Source: Streptococcus suis (GTDB lineage Bacteria; Bacillota; Bacilli; Lactobacillales; Streptococcaceae). Taken from it: a stretch of DNA of 64,000 bases. The stretch is taken from assembly GCF_002964575.1 (NCBI RefSeq), contig NZ_POQQ01000026.1, positions 62,001-126,000 on the forward strand, given 5' to 3'. Each line of letters begins with the position of its first letter. Positions within the stretch are counted from its first letter, which is position 1. Below, piece by piece: positions 1 through 7,593 of the stretch. The notes under the pieces were generated by a model that did not search any database, was not told the origin of the DNA, and saw only the letters and a list, made by a program, of their open reading frames with translations. A program made the translations under genes and the position numbers.

Positions 1-1223
1 TGCTCCATTTCATAATCACCCGGCGTCGCAGATACATAGACTATCTGGTGGACATGGCTCTCAAATTCTTCCCTGCGCAGCGGACGATTGTCCAGTGCAC
101 TTGGGAGGCGGAAACCATAATTGACCAACATCTCCTTGCGTGAGCGGTCACCATTGTACATCCCCTTAATCTGCCCCATGGTCATGTGGCTCTCGTCAAT
201 CATAATCAGGTAGTCTTCAGGGAAAAAGTCCAGCAGAGTATATGGAGGCTCGCCCTCGCTTCGCCCATCCATGTGTCGTGAATAGTTCTCAACTCCGTTG
301 GTGTAGCCCATTTCTCGTAGCATTTCAATGTCGTAGTCGGTTCGTTGTTTCAATCGCTGAGCTTCTAAGAGTTTTCCTTCTGCCTCAAAGACCTTGAGCT
401 GCTCTTCCAGTTCCGCCTGAATCTTGGCAATGGCCGTTTCCATGTGGTCATCGTTGGTCACGAAGTGGGTGGCAGGGAAAATCGCCAAGTGGTCCACATC
501 GCCCAAAACCTTACCTGTCAGGCTTTCAATCTCACGAATGCGGTCGATTTCATCCCCGAAAAACTCCACACGGAAGGCGTGTTCATCACGAGAAGCTGGG
601 AAAATCTCCACCACATCGCCACGCACACGGAAGCGTCCCCGTTGGAAGTCGATGTCGTTCCGCTCAAACTGGATATCGACCAAGGAATTGAGCAACTGGT
701 CCCGGGAAATCTCCTGACCTGGTCGCAGGCTGACCACGCTGTCAGAATATTCCTTTGGCGATCCCAAACCGTAGATACAGGAAACGGAGGCCACGACGAT
801 GACGTCGTTGCGTTCGAGAAGAGCTGAGGTCGCTGAGTGACGGAGTTTGTCAATCTCATCATTGACCGAACTGTCCTTCTCAATATAGGTATCGCTAGAC
901 GGTACATAGGCTTCTGGCTGGTAGTAATCATAATAAGACACGAAGTATTCGACCGCATTTTCTGGGAAGAATTCCTTGAACTCACTGTAGAGCTGACCAG
1001 CTAGAGTCTTGTTGTGGGCGATGACCAGAGTGGGCTTATTGACACGAGCGATGACCTGACTCATGGTGTAGGTCTTACCCGTACCAGTCGCCCCCATGAG
1101 AATCTGGGCTTTTTCACCCCCCTCGATATTATCCACCAAGGTTTCAATAGCTTGAGGCTGGTCACCAGACGGTGAGTATTTAGATACAAGTTTAAATTGG
1201 TTTTCAGTATTTCGGTTGATCAT
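1..1223 (-). CDS. uvrB: UvrABC excinuclease subunit B (3' end outside window)
   Basis: This is the DNA-damage recognition helicase of nucleotide excision repair, which UvrA loads onto lesions and UvrC then uses for incision. About 407 codons from the start are visible; the C-terminal part lies beyond base 1. The translation opens [20 protein letters not shown]. It then shows a Walker A motif ([10 protein letters not shown]), the beta-hairpin tyrosine stretch ([16 protein letters not shown]) and a DEAD-type box ([11 protein letters not shown]). The ATG at 1223 overlaps the TGA of the upstream membrane-protein gene (ATGA), so translation is probably coupled. The match to UvrB over this length is unambiguous. 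Confidence 0.97.
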   Translation of the reverse strand, partial: MINRNTENQFKLVSKYSPSGDQPQAIETLVDNIEGGEKAQILMGATGTGKTYTMSQVIARVNKPTLVIAHNKTLAGQLYSEFKEFFPENAVEYFVSYYDYYQPEAYVPSSDTYIEKDSSVNDEIDKLRHSATSALLERNDVIVVASVSCIYGLGSPKEYSDSVVSLRPGQEISRDQLLNSLVDIQFERNDIDFQRGRFRVRGDVVEIFPASRDEHAFRVEFFGDEIDRIREIESLTGKVLGDVDHLAIFPATHFVTNDDHMETAIAKIQAELEEQLKVFEAEGKLLEAQRLKQRTDYDIEMLREMGYTNGVENYSRHMDGRSEGEPPYTLLDFFPEDYLIMIDESHMTMGQIKGMYNGDRSRKEMLVNYGFRLPSALDNRPLRREEFESHVHQIVYVSATPGDYEME

Positions 1224-1894
1224 TTATTCAATTTTCTTTCTTCTAGTAAATCTTGCAACTTCTCTTCGGAAAAATGCTCAATTGGGCCGGGTTCAATATC
1301 AAGAATCGAAGTTTCCGCCGTGTATTTCAATAAATTCTTTATCTTAATTCCATATTGTTTAGCATAAAAGACAGCTCGCTCACTGTCATGAAATAATATC
1401 AATAAGTGGGTGTAGGTGTCAGACAAACTGGCCCTTGCACTCGTTTTAGCCCCAGTCGCAAATGCGATTGTCTTCCCTACAGATTCTACTGTTTTTACAG
1501 AAACATTTCCCAAAAGACGGCTCAAGCCTGCTCCTAGTGTCTGTTCTTCTAGGCAGATAAACTCAATTTCGCTTATAGGAATGGACACAGCTTTTCTTCG
1601 AAATATTCCCCGATAGAGAACAAAGTGATTCTCTGTCAGTTCAAATGCTTTTAATCCAAAAAAGAGGCGCTGAATAGAAACGATAAAAACCAGATGTAAA
1701 GACAAGGTTGGAATGCCAAAGATCAGTAAAAACAAAATCCCACCGAGGGTCATTGTCGCTACATCTTCTCCCCATAAACTGATAAATAAATCAACCGTTA
1801 CATAAGACAATGGCAAGCCAAAAAACAAACTCAGACCCAAGGCCAACAAAGATTTCCATCTGCTATAACGAACAATCATACCCATTCCTTTCAC
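1220..1894 (-). CDS. Membrane protein with PH-like (YdbS/bPH-type) domain, unknown role
   Basis: The 224-residue protein has two N-terminal membrane segments (about residues 12-40 and 45-75, including [20 protein letters not shown]). A soluble domain follows with the pattern [20 protein letters not shown], resembling bacterial pleckstrin-homology-like membrane proteins. A comparable stretch (LTDKELVYQFGFLMVKRVSI) is present in the next gene upstream, so the two are probably paralogues. It lies directly before uvrB with a 4-base ATGA overlap, which implies co-transcription but does not show a repair role. The family link is moderate and the function is not known. Confidence 0.75.
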   Translation of the reverse strand: MKGMGMIVRYSRWKSLLALGLSLFFGLPLSYVTVDLFISLWGEDVATMTLGGILFLLIFGIPTLSLHLVFIVSIQRLFFGLKAFELTENHFVLYRGIFRRKAVSIPISEIEFICLEEQTLGAGLSRLLGNVSVKTVESVGKTIAFATGAKTSARASLSDTYTHLLILFHDSERAVFYAKQYGIKIKNLLKYTAETSILDIEPGPIEHFSEEKLQDLLEERKLNK

Positions 1895-1924
1895 TATTCT
1901 ATTTTACCACAAGTCCGCTTGAAC

Positions 1925-2452
1925 TTACTCAAAATCAATATCTTCAATTTTAATATAAATAGATTGAGTACGTCCTGTATGTGCAATTTTCAAGGGAGAA
2001 CGATAGCCTATTTTTTTCGCCATAGTCACTGCTAGCTTGTCGTCATCTAACAAAATATTCAAACGATGAAATTGGGTATAATACCATCTTTTATTTGGGG
2101 GAGTGCAGAAGAAATCATCAATCTTTATCAAAATCTTTATAAAATTGAAGAAGAGACCAGAATATTCCTTAGCTTCATCTAATGGACGAATCCAATCCTT
2201 CATAACCAGGGAAATATGCTCTGTTGGAATGGAAACTCTTTTTACCATTAAAAAACCAAACTGATAAACTAACTCTTTATCAGTCAAAATCAAGGCTTCC
2301 GGCCTATTAAATAATCGAACAAGGGAAGTAATGAATAGATAAATAAAAAATAGCAAAGAAGGTAAACCTAAAACACTCAGTGTCCAAAAGCCTACTCCTA
2401 GTCCACTAGTCAATTCATTCATCCAATCAGGTAACAAAATAAATGAGATCAT
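1925..2452 (-). CDS. Small membrane protein, paralogue-like partner of the uvrB-adjacent gene
   Basis: The 175-residue protein has a hydrophobic N-terminal third (about residues 20-50, WTLSVLGLPSLLFFIYLFI). The soluble part shares its motif layout with the adjacent 224-residue protein: a 'ltd-elvyqfGf---rvsIp' pattern, then a D/E-rich turn. Both genes point the same way and are 30 bases apart, so one transcript into uvrB is likely. No catalytic motif is visible. The similarity suggests a duplicated PH-like membrane protein; function is unknown. Confidence 0.7.
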   Translation of the reverse strand: MISFILLPDWMNELTSGLGVGFWTLSVLGLPSLLFFIYLFITSLVRLFNRPEALILTDKELVYQFGFLMVKRVSIPTEHISLVMKDWIRPLDEAKEYSGLFFNFIKILIKIDDFFCTPPNKRWYYTQFHRLNILLDDDKLAVTMAKKIGYRSPLKIAHTGRTQSIYIKIEDIDFE

Positions 2453-2585
2453 GATAATAAAAAAACAGATGTAAATAATGCGACCCGATAGAATCCTCTT
2501 GAATAATAAACAATCATAGGTCTATTATATCAGATTTTTCGTCAATCATTAGCTTGTGAAAAATGAAACATTTTCCTAAAAACTA

Positions 2586-2614
2586 TTGCATTTGTACTAA
2601 GATAGTAGTATAAT
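2586..2614 (+). promoter_or_regulatory. Sigma-A promoter of the ABC transporter operon
   Basis: TTGCAT at 2586-2591 and TATAAT at 2609-2614 are separated by exactly 17 bases. They lie 36 bases before the start codon at 2650, which has the ribosome site AGGAGGT. This is a good vegetative promoter by sequence. Confidence 0.75.
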
Positions 2615-2649
2615 AACTGTAATATATTATATTTATCTAGGAGGTTCTT

Positions 2650-3393
2650 ATGATTCAATTTAACCATGTTACTAAAGCCTATGGCGACACCCTGGCCCTT
2701 GATGATTTGAATTTGACCATCGAAAGTGGCGAGATTTTCGGCCTGATTGGACATAACGGAGCAGGCAAGACGACGACCATTAGCCTACTCACCTCCATCA
2801 TCGAAGCCAGCCAAGGCTCAATTACTGTAGACGGACTTCAACTGGAAGAACATCGAGATGGAGTCAAAAAACGGATTGCCTACGTACCAGACTCGCCTGA
2901 TATTTTCTTGCATTTGACAGCTTTTGAGTATTGGCATTTTATGGGTAAGGTCTACGGAGTTGATAAGGAAACGGTGGACCAGCGTATTGGCAAGTTGGCT
3001 ACTCTATTCGATATGACCGCTCGCCAGTATGAGCCCATCGACAGTTTCTCCCACGGTATGCGGCAGAAAACCATTATCATTGGTGCCCTCATTCCCAACC
3101 CAGACATTTGGATTTTGGATGAACCCTTGACAGGACTGGACCCTCAAGCTGCATTTGACCTCAAGCAGATGATGAAGGACCATGCCAAAGGTGGCAAGAC
3201 CGTTCTCTTTTCGACCCACGTTTTGTCTGTTGCAGAACAGCTCTGCGACCGTATCGGCATTCTGAGAAAGGGACGTCTGATTTTCGTAGGTAGTCTGGAA
3301 GAATTGAAATCCCAATATCCTGATAAGGATTTGGAGACCATCTATCTTGAACTAGCAGGACGCCAACAGGAGGTAGGAGGTGAGGTAGGATGA
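2650..3393 (+). CDS. ABC transporter ATP-binding protein (EcsA/YxlF-like)
   Basis: The 247-residue nucleotide-binding subunit powers the membrane protein encoded next. It has Walker A GHNGAGKTT (about residues 36-44), an ABC signature that reads SHGMRQK, Walker B IWILDEPLTGLDP and the switch histidine in STHVLS. The order and the short C-terminus match the ABC-2/EcsA class of single-domain ATPases. Its stop overlaps the permease start (ATGA, 3390-3393), indicating a two-gene operon. The substrate cannot be read from the sequence; drug, peptide or lipid export are typical for the class. Confidence 0.92.
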   Translation: MIQFNHVTKAYGDTLALDDLNLTIESGEIFGLIGHNGAGKTTTISLLTSIIEASQGSITVDGLQLEEHRDGVKKRIAYVPDSPDIFLHLTAFEYWHFMGKVYGVDKETVDQRIGKLATLFDMTARQYEPIDSFSHGMRQKTIIIGALIPNPDIWILDEPLTGLDPQAAFDLKQMMKDHAKGGKTVLFSTHVLSVAEQLCDRIGILRKGRLIFVGSLEELKSQYPDKDLETIYLELAGRQQEVGGEVG

Positions 3394-4994
3394 ACAAATC
3401 CATCATCTGGGAATTGATCAAGATCAATATCCTCTACTCCAACCCCCAACTGCTAGCCAATATTAAGAAAAAGCAAAATAAGAATAAAAATGGTCGCTTT
3501 TCAGCCTATCGAAGCGTCCTGATCCAACAGGTCTTCCTTATTCTGATGATGGCTATTCTCTACTCTGTCTTCTTTCTTGGCATAGACTACAAGCAGTCAT
3601 CTGGTTTCTTCTCGCTCCAATTAGCCCTCTTTTCTATATTGGCAACCGTTTATGGATTTACTGGATTCTTTTCCGTCTTTTACGATAGTAAGGACACTAA
3701 ACTTTACCTGCCTCTTCCTTTAAAAGCTAGTGAAGTATTTATTGCCAAATTATTAGCCGCTCAAGGAATGGTCCTGCCCTTCCTCATGCCCTGCCTTTCT
3801 CTACTTATCATTACCTATTGGCAGATAGCAGGCCCAGCCTTTGCAGTATTGGCACTACCCAGCTTTATAATCCTGTGGTTACTAGTCAACCTCCTCAACT
3901 TGATTTTCATGCACTTTGTTGGAGAAGTCCTTACCAAGAGCCCTCACAAAACAACCATTTCCACTATCCTCTTAACTGGATCATCCTTGGTTTCATTAGG
4001 GGCTCTCATGTTTCTCCAGTCTCAGCAAACCATTTCCCTTCAGTCTGGTGGGATTGTTGAATTTCCAGAAATACCTATTTTTGTCGGTTTTCACTATCTC
4101 CTCAGCCAAACCTTTTCAATGGGAACCTTTGTCCATCTAGTCCTGCCGATTTGCTTGATGATTGGTCTGTTCTACTTTGCCTTTAAGACTGTTATTCCAA
4201 ATTATTTCCAGCAGGTTTTGGCTATTGATACTGCTTCTGCCAAACGCAAAGTCGGCAAGCCGAAGAAATTACCGCAGAATTTAAACCAAGCCCTTATCAA
4301 ACATCACCTATCTACCCTAAACGACAGCAACCTCATGGTACAGACCTTTTTGCAGTCCTTGGTCATGGGAGTAGCCATGTTTCCTTCTATTTCTAAATTT
4401 ACTGAAGGGGACGGATTGAGTTCTCTTTCTTGGGAATTTTTCGGCATTGCTTTACTGGCTGGCTGTTTGTTGGGAAGTCTGTTCGCGGGTGCTACAACCT
4501 TTATCGGAACAGCTATGTCCTTGGAAAAGGAAAACTATCACTTCATCCGAACCTTACCCATTAACTTCAAACAGTTTACGATTCAGAAGTTTTGGGTAAT
4601 TGCTGCAGTCCAATTCATCCTTCCAACCTTGCTTTATCTGGCCTTAGCCTTGTTTGTACTGAAGGTAAACGCTGTTTTAACCCTCTTCTTCGGTCTAGGA
4701 ATGCTTGTTTCTGCCCTACTAACTGGACAAATTTATTACTGGAGGGACCAGCGCCTACTCATGCTCAACTGGCAAAATTCCAATCAGCTCTTTGGCCGCG
4801 GAGCAGGGCAGTGGCTGATTGCTGGTTCCATCATACTAACAATGATTCTCGGAGCCATCTTGCTCGTCATCAGTAGTATAATGGCTGGTATCATTGGTCC
4901 AACCTTAGTAAGCTCTGGACTGGCAACCTTGATAGTCATCCTTTCAGGATTACTCCAGCTATTTTTATACAAGGCTTACTGGAAGAAATTGTAG
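3390..4994 (+). CDS. ABC-2-type transporter permease
   Basis: The 534-residue integral membrane protein has about 10-12 hydrophobic segments, for example the paired helices near residues 55-100 and three near the C-terminus (LVSSGLATLIVILSGLLQLF). The N-terminus is basic and cytoplasmic (IKKKQNKNKNGR). A central polar loop at about residues 280-310 separates two membrane halves. It overlaps the ATPase gene by four bases and should form the transport channel with it. It is longer than classical EcsB, so no gene symbol is given. The substrate is unknown. Confidence 0.85.
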   Translation: MNKSIIWELIKINILYSNPQLLANIKKKQNKNKNGRFSAYRSVLIQQVFLILMMAILYSVFFLGIDYKQSSGFFSLQLALFSILATVYGFTGFFSVFYDSKDTKLYLPLPLKASEVFIAKLLAAQGMVLPFLMPCLSLLIITYWQIAGPAFAVLALPSFIILWLLVNLLNLIFMHFVGEVLTKSPHKTTISTILLTGSSLVSLGALMFLQSQQTISLQSGGIVEFPEIPIFVGFHYLLSQTFSMGTFVHLVLPICLMIGLFYFAFKTVIPNYFQQVLAIDTASAKRKVGKPKKLPQNLNQALIKHHLSTLNDSNLMVQTFLQSLVMGVAMFPSISKFTEGDGLSSLSWEFFGIALLAGCLLGSLFAGATTFIGTAMSLEKENYHFIRTLPINFKQFTIQKFWVIAAVQFILPTLLYLALALFVLKVNAVLTLFFGLGMLVSALLTGQIYYWRDQRLLMLNWQNSNQLFGRGAGQWLIAGSIILTMILGAILLVISSIMAGIIGPTLVSSGLATLIVILSGLLQLFLYKAYWKKL

Positions 4995-5056
4995 CAACCA
5001 TCCCAAACTCTAGCTGTTACAAACTAATCATTTAATAGCTTTACCATTTTCAAACA

Positions 5057-5090
5057 TGAAAAAACCCGCTACTCTTAAGAATAGCGGGTT
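5057..5090 (-). terminator. Rho-independent terminator, probably the original rplL terminator
   Basis: On the minus strand AACCCGCTA pairs with TAGCGGGTT around a 10-base loop and is followed by a T6 run. The plus strand lacks a T-run, so it does not serve the permease gene. In an uninterrupted chromosome (removing 5124 to about 55291) this hairpin would lie about 35 bases behind the rplL stop codon. It is therefore best explained as the rplL terminator left behind when the element inserted. Confidence 0.85.
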
Positions 5091-5123
5091 AATCGTGTTA
5101 TTAGGCTACTTGAGTAGTCGCTC

Positions 5124-5140
5124 TATTATTTAAGAGTAAC
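5124..5140. repeat. Left attachment site (direct repeat of the rplL 3' end)
   Basis: The sequence is identical to 55292-55308, with core TTATTTAAGAGTAAC at 5126-5140. It separates the chromosomal terminator side from the integrase. Identity stops immediately outside the 17 bases on both sides. Confidence 0.93.
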
Positions 5141-5187
5141 AATTGCATTCTTTCATTTTTTCTTTGTATTATCAGTATTTCAGCTAC

Positions 5188-6396
5188 CTATCTATTGGTT
5201 GTGGTGGGGTGTGTGGTGGGGTGTGCAACAGTTTTATTTGATTGTGTTTTTGCAACTCCACTTTGTTCCAAAATTTCCTGAATTTGTCCACCAATTGTAT
5301 TATCTACTTGATAATAATGTGAATAGGTATTTAAGGTGGTTGCTTTATCAATTCTTCCTGATCGGTGTGATAATGCTACAACATCTAAATGTAAAACATT
5401 TATCATGAATGAATCATGTGAGTGCCTTAATCCTTTTCCTGTAATAATAGGAACGTCTGCTTTAAGTGCGTATCTTTTTAGCATTCTTGATAAGGTGCTT
5501 TTTACCATGGGTTCACCGAATCTAGAAAGGATAAAATTATCCTTTGAGTTCGAAACTTGAATTTTTCTCCATTCCATTAATATCCTTACCGTTTCGTCAT
5601 CTAAAGATATATAACGTTTTCCTGCGTCAGTTTTTGTTTGTAATTTTCTAAAATACTGACCTTTCCCAATCACTTCAAGTGTTGATTGGACATGAAGTGT
5701 TTTTTTCTTAGAATTGAAATCAGACCAAATCAATGAGAAACCTTCACTTACTCGAACTCCAGTCATATAGTATAACCAAACTGTTACATATCTTAAATGA
5801 TCTTCATAATCAGTTAAGTCAAATTGTTGAATAACTTTTAAAAAATCTTCATAAGTCCAGAATTTAGTTTCCGGCCTTTTTCCTTTCGGATTGTCTAACG
5901 CTTTACATGGAAATGATTTTATATACTCTAAACGTTCTGCATATCCTAAAGATTGTTTAAATCTACACCATAGTTGTTTGGCATAGTTTGGTGAATAATG
6001 GGCAATGATTTTTACTCTAAATTGCTCACACATTCTTGGTGTGATATTTCTTAGTTTTGTATCACCAAATTCTTTAATAAACAATTCAAAATGTACCATG
6101 GCAGTACGATAAGTTAATCCTTGAACAGTTTGTCTGTAATATGGTAGGAAAACACTATTCATGAATGCCGAATATGAAATATCATAATCTGAGTATTCAA
6201 ATTTATCATGAAACTCTGCACGCACTCTACATAATTCATTGTACGCTTCCTTTTCTGAATCAAAAGGTTTCCCCCATCTGTTTAAATAACTTTTATATCT
6301 TTGTCTTTTACCTGTTACGGGATTTGATTTAAATTCTGTCTGTATGTATATTCTGCCTTTCTTATCTTTATTTACACCTTTATAACGATTAGTCAT
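5188..6396 (-). CDS. int: Tyrosine-family integrase of the ICE
   Basis: This site-specific recombinase catalyses integration at, and excision from, the rplL site. The 402-residue protein has an arm/SAM-like N-terminal half and a C-terminal catalytic domain. Visible are the first arginine in TGVRVSEG, the second box GLRHSHDSF and the C-terminal LSHRSGRIDKATTLNTYSH with its nucleophilic tyrosine. The residue normally His in the H-x-x-R box reads Lys (KGLR). The ATG at 6396 is chosen over one 7 codons upstream because GAGGAGATT precedes it. It overlaps the DUF3173 gene by 8 bases. Its last codons are made of the tandem GTGGTGGGG repeats proposed as arm sites. Confidence 0.94.
   Translation of the reverse strand: MTNRYKGVNKDKKGRIYIQTEFKSNPVTGKRQRYKSYLNRWGKPFDSEKEAYNELCRVRAEFHDKFEYSDYDISYSAFMNSVFLPYYRQTVQGLTYRTAMVHFELFIKEFGDTKLRNITPRMCEQFRVKIIAHYSPNYAKQLWCRFKQSLGYAERLEYIKSFPCKALDNPKGKRPETKFWTYEDFLKVIQQFDLTDYEDHLRYVTVWLYYMTGVRVSEGFSLIWSDFNSKKKTLHVQSTLEVIGKGQYFRKLQTKTDAGKRYISLDDETVRILMEWRKIQVSNSKDNFILSRFGEPMVKSTLSRMLKRYALKADVPIITGKGLRHSHDSFMINVLHLDVVALSHRSGRIDKATTLNTYSHYYQVDNTIGGQIQEILEQSGVAKTQSNKTVAHPTTHPTTTNR
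5201..5224. repeat. Tandem 12-bp repeats near the left ICE end (putative integrase arm-type sites)
   Basis: GTGGTGGGGTGT occurs twice back to back (5201-5212, 5213-5224), inside the 3' end of int. The first 21 bases match 55183-55203 at the right end with one difference, in the same orientation and with the same 12-base spacing. Tyrosine integrases of ICEs bind such direct repeats near both ends, so arm-site function is a reasonable inference. Confidence 0.6.
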
Positions 6397-6637
6397 GGTT
6401 AATCTCCTCGTATTCAACGAGGGAGAATCCTAATAATTCTTCAACAATAGATAGTGGCGCTAAGTCTAATCGCCTATTGTCGAATGGAGATTTACTTAAT
6501 TTTACCGCATTTTTACTATTTTTGTCTGCTTCTTCGAATCTCTTTATTGCAATATTTTTGGCCTGCCGTATTATTTTTCTAGCTGTAGTTTTTGCAAAAC
6601 CCAATCTCATTAATTCCTTGTGAGTTATTGTCTTCAT
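6389..6637 (-). CDS. DUF3173 family protein, putative excisionase/recombination directionality factor
   Basis: The 82-residue basic protein has an N-terminal helix-turn-helix-like pattern (THKELMRLGFAKTTARKIIR) and lies immediately upstream of, and overlapping, the integrase gene. Small DUF3173 proteins occupy this position in many streptococcal ICEs and integrative elements and are thought to act like excisionases or to regulate int. The ATG at 6637 is the only good start. The DNA-binding role is inferred from position and composition. Confidence 0.78.
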   Translation of the reverse strand: MKTITHKELMRLGFAKTTARKIIRQAKNIAIKRFEEADKNSKNAVKLSKSPFDNRRLDLAPLSIVEELLGFSLVEYEEINHD

Positions 6638-6981
6638 AGAATACCTCTATCTATTAAAAATTTCCGAATGCATGTTACTCAGAACTAAGTTTCACGACAT
6701 TGGTGGGTTGATTTGGAAATCAACATAGGAATCTCACCTGCTCCATTTTTCGACTAGAGCCTGAACGTACAGAAGTATCATTAACATTATTTGTGTCATG
6801 GCAAATTGGATTCCAACCCAATTGTAGAAACATATATTTTTCGCTCATATCATCGCGTATCTATTTCAACTGCTCGACAAATAAATAAAGTCCCACCTTG
6901 GTCTATTCAGTTTTCAATGAACAATAAAAGGATAAAATACCTCTTCAATAATAAGAGTTACATTTTATCCCTTTTGTTCCA
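6638..6981. other. Gene-free interval upstream of the integration module
   Basis: No convincing gene is seen. It contains an 18-bp inverted repeat at 6707-6724 (GTTGATTT-GG-AAATCAAC) and, next to the sigma-like gene, the terminator at 6926-6970. The promoter for the DUF3173-int pair should lie here, but no strong sigma-A pair was picked out. Confidence 0.5.
6926..6970 (-). terminator. Terminator behind the sigma-like gene
   Basis: On the minus strand GGATAAAAT at 6970-6962 pairs with ATTTTATCC at 6938-6930. An inner pairing AAGA/TCTT extends the stem, and TTTTATTG follows. It starts about 12 bases after the stop of the gene at 6982. Confidence 0.65.
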
Positions 6982-7386
6982 CTATTTCTCAATAAATTTT
7001 TTCAGATAACTTAAAACCTTATTTCGCAGTCTAAACACACTAGAGGCTGACAATTCTTGCTCTTTAGCAACTTGTCTTATCGAGTAATCCTCAAAATATA
7101 TTGCTTTGATTATTGAAAACTCCAAATCTGACAAAGTCAATAATGCTTCATTCAACTTTTCTATTATCATTTTTGTAACGACTATTCTTTCGACGTCTAC
7201 ACGTTCATCTACTAGCAATTCATCGAAATTAAACTCAGCCTTATCAAATGATGAAAAGTTACGGACGCCATTTGCAATCATTTTTCGATTGACATAATTC
7301 TGATGGTTTACCACCTGCCAGTACGACTTGTAAATTTCCTCTGAGACAGGAATTTTTTCACCTTTAACGTATATATAATACTTCAT
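6982..7386 (-). CDS. Small sigma-70 region 4-like DNA-binding protein
   Basis: The 134-residue protein's C-terminal 50 residues form a sigma region 4/LuxR-like helix-turn-helix (LSDLEFSIIKAIYFEDYSIR, then QVAKEQELSASSVFRLRNKV). No region 2 is visible, so it is not a complete sigma factor. Similar short proteins sit near the integrase in Tn916-like and related ICEs, where they regulate element genes. It has its own strong ribosome site (AGGAGGATAAT) and terminator. The target genes are not evident. Confidence 0.8.
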   Translation of the reverse strand: MKYYIYVKGEKIPVSEEIYKSYWQVVNHQNYVNRKMIANGVRNFSSFDKAEFNFDELLVDERVDVERIVVTKMIIEKLNEALLTLSDLEFSIIKAIYFEDYSIRQVAKEQELSASSVFRLRNKVLSYLKKFIEK

Positions 7387-7593
7387 ATTATCCTCCTACT
7401 AGTTAGTTTTAGGCTTACTAGTTGGAGGGAGGAGATCTGATAAATGGCATAGCTGCTCTCGATATTTCTACTCACTTAGAGGGTCCTTCTAATTCAAGAG
7501 TGAAAATATTTAAGGAGCGTTTCGGTCATAAATCAGGTAAATTTATGAAAAAAGAGAATAGTTGTTACACTACTCCCCGAATTTCATATATTT

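Noticed and set aside
424..985. Open frames on both strands inside the uvrB region
   Set aside because: They lie within the continuous, highly conserved uvrB frame, lack ribosome sites and have biased composition; they are antisense or shifted readings.
6700..6750. tRNA-like fold around the GTTGATTT/AAATCAAC hairpin
   Set aside because: The stem resembles an anticodon arm, but no GGTTCGAATCC-like T-arm or matching acceptor stem could be found.
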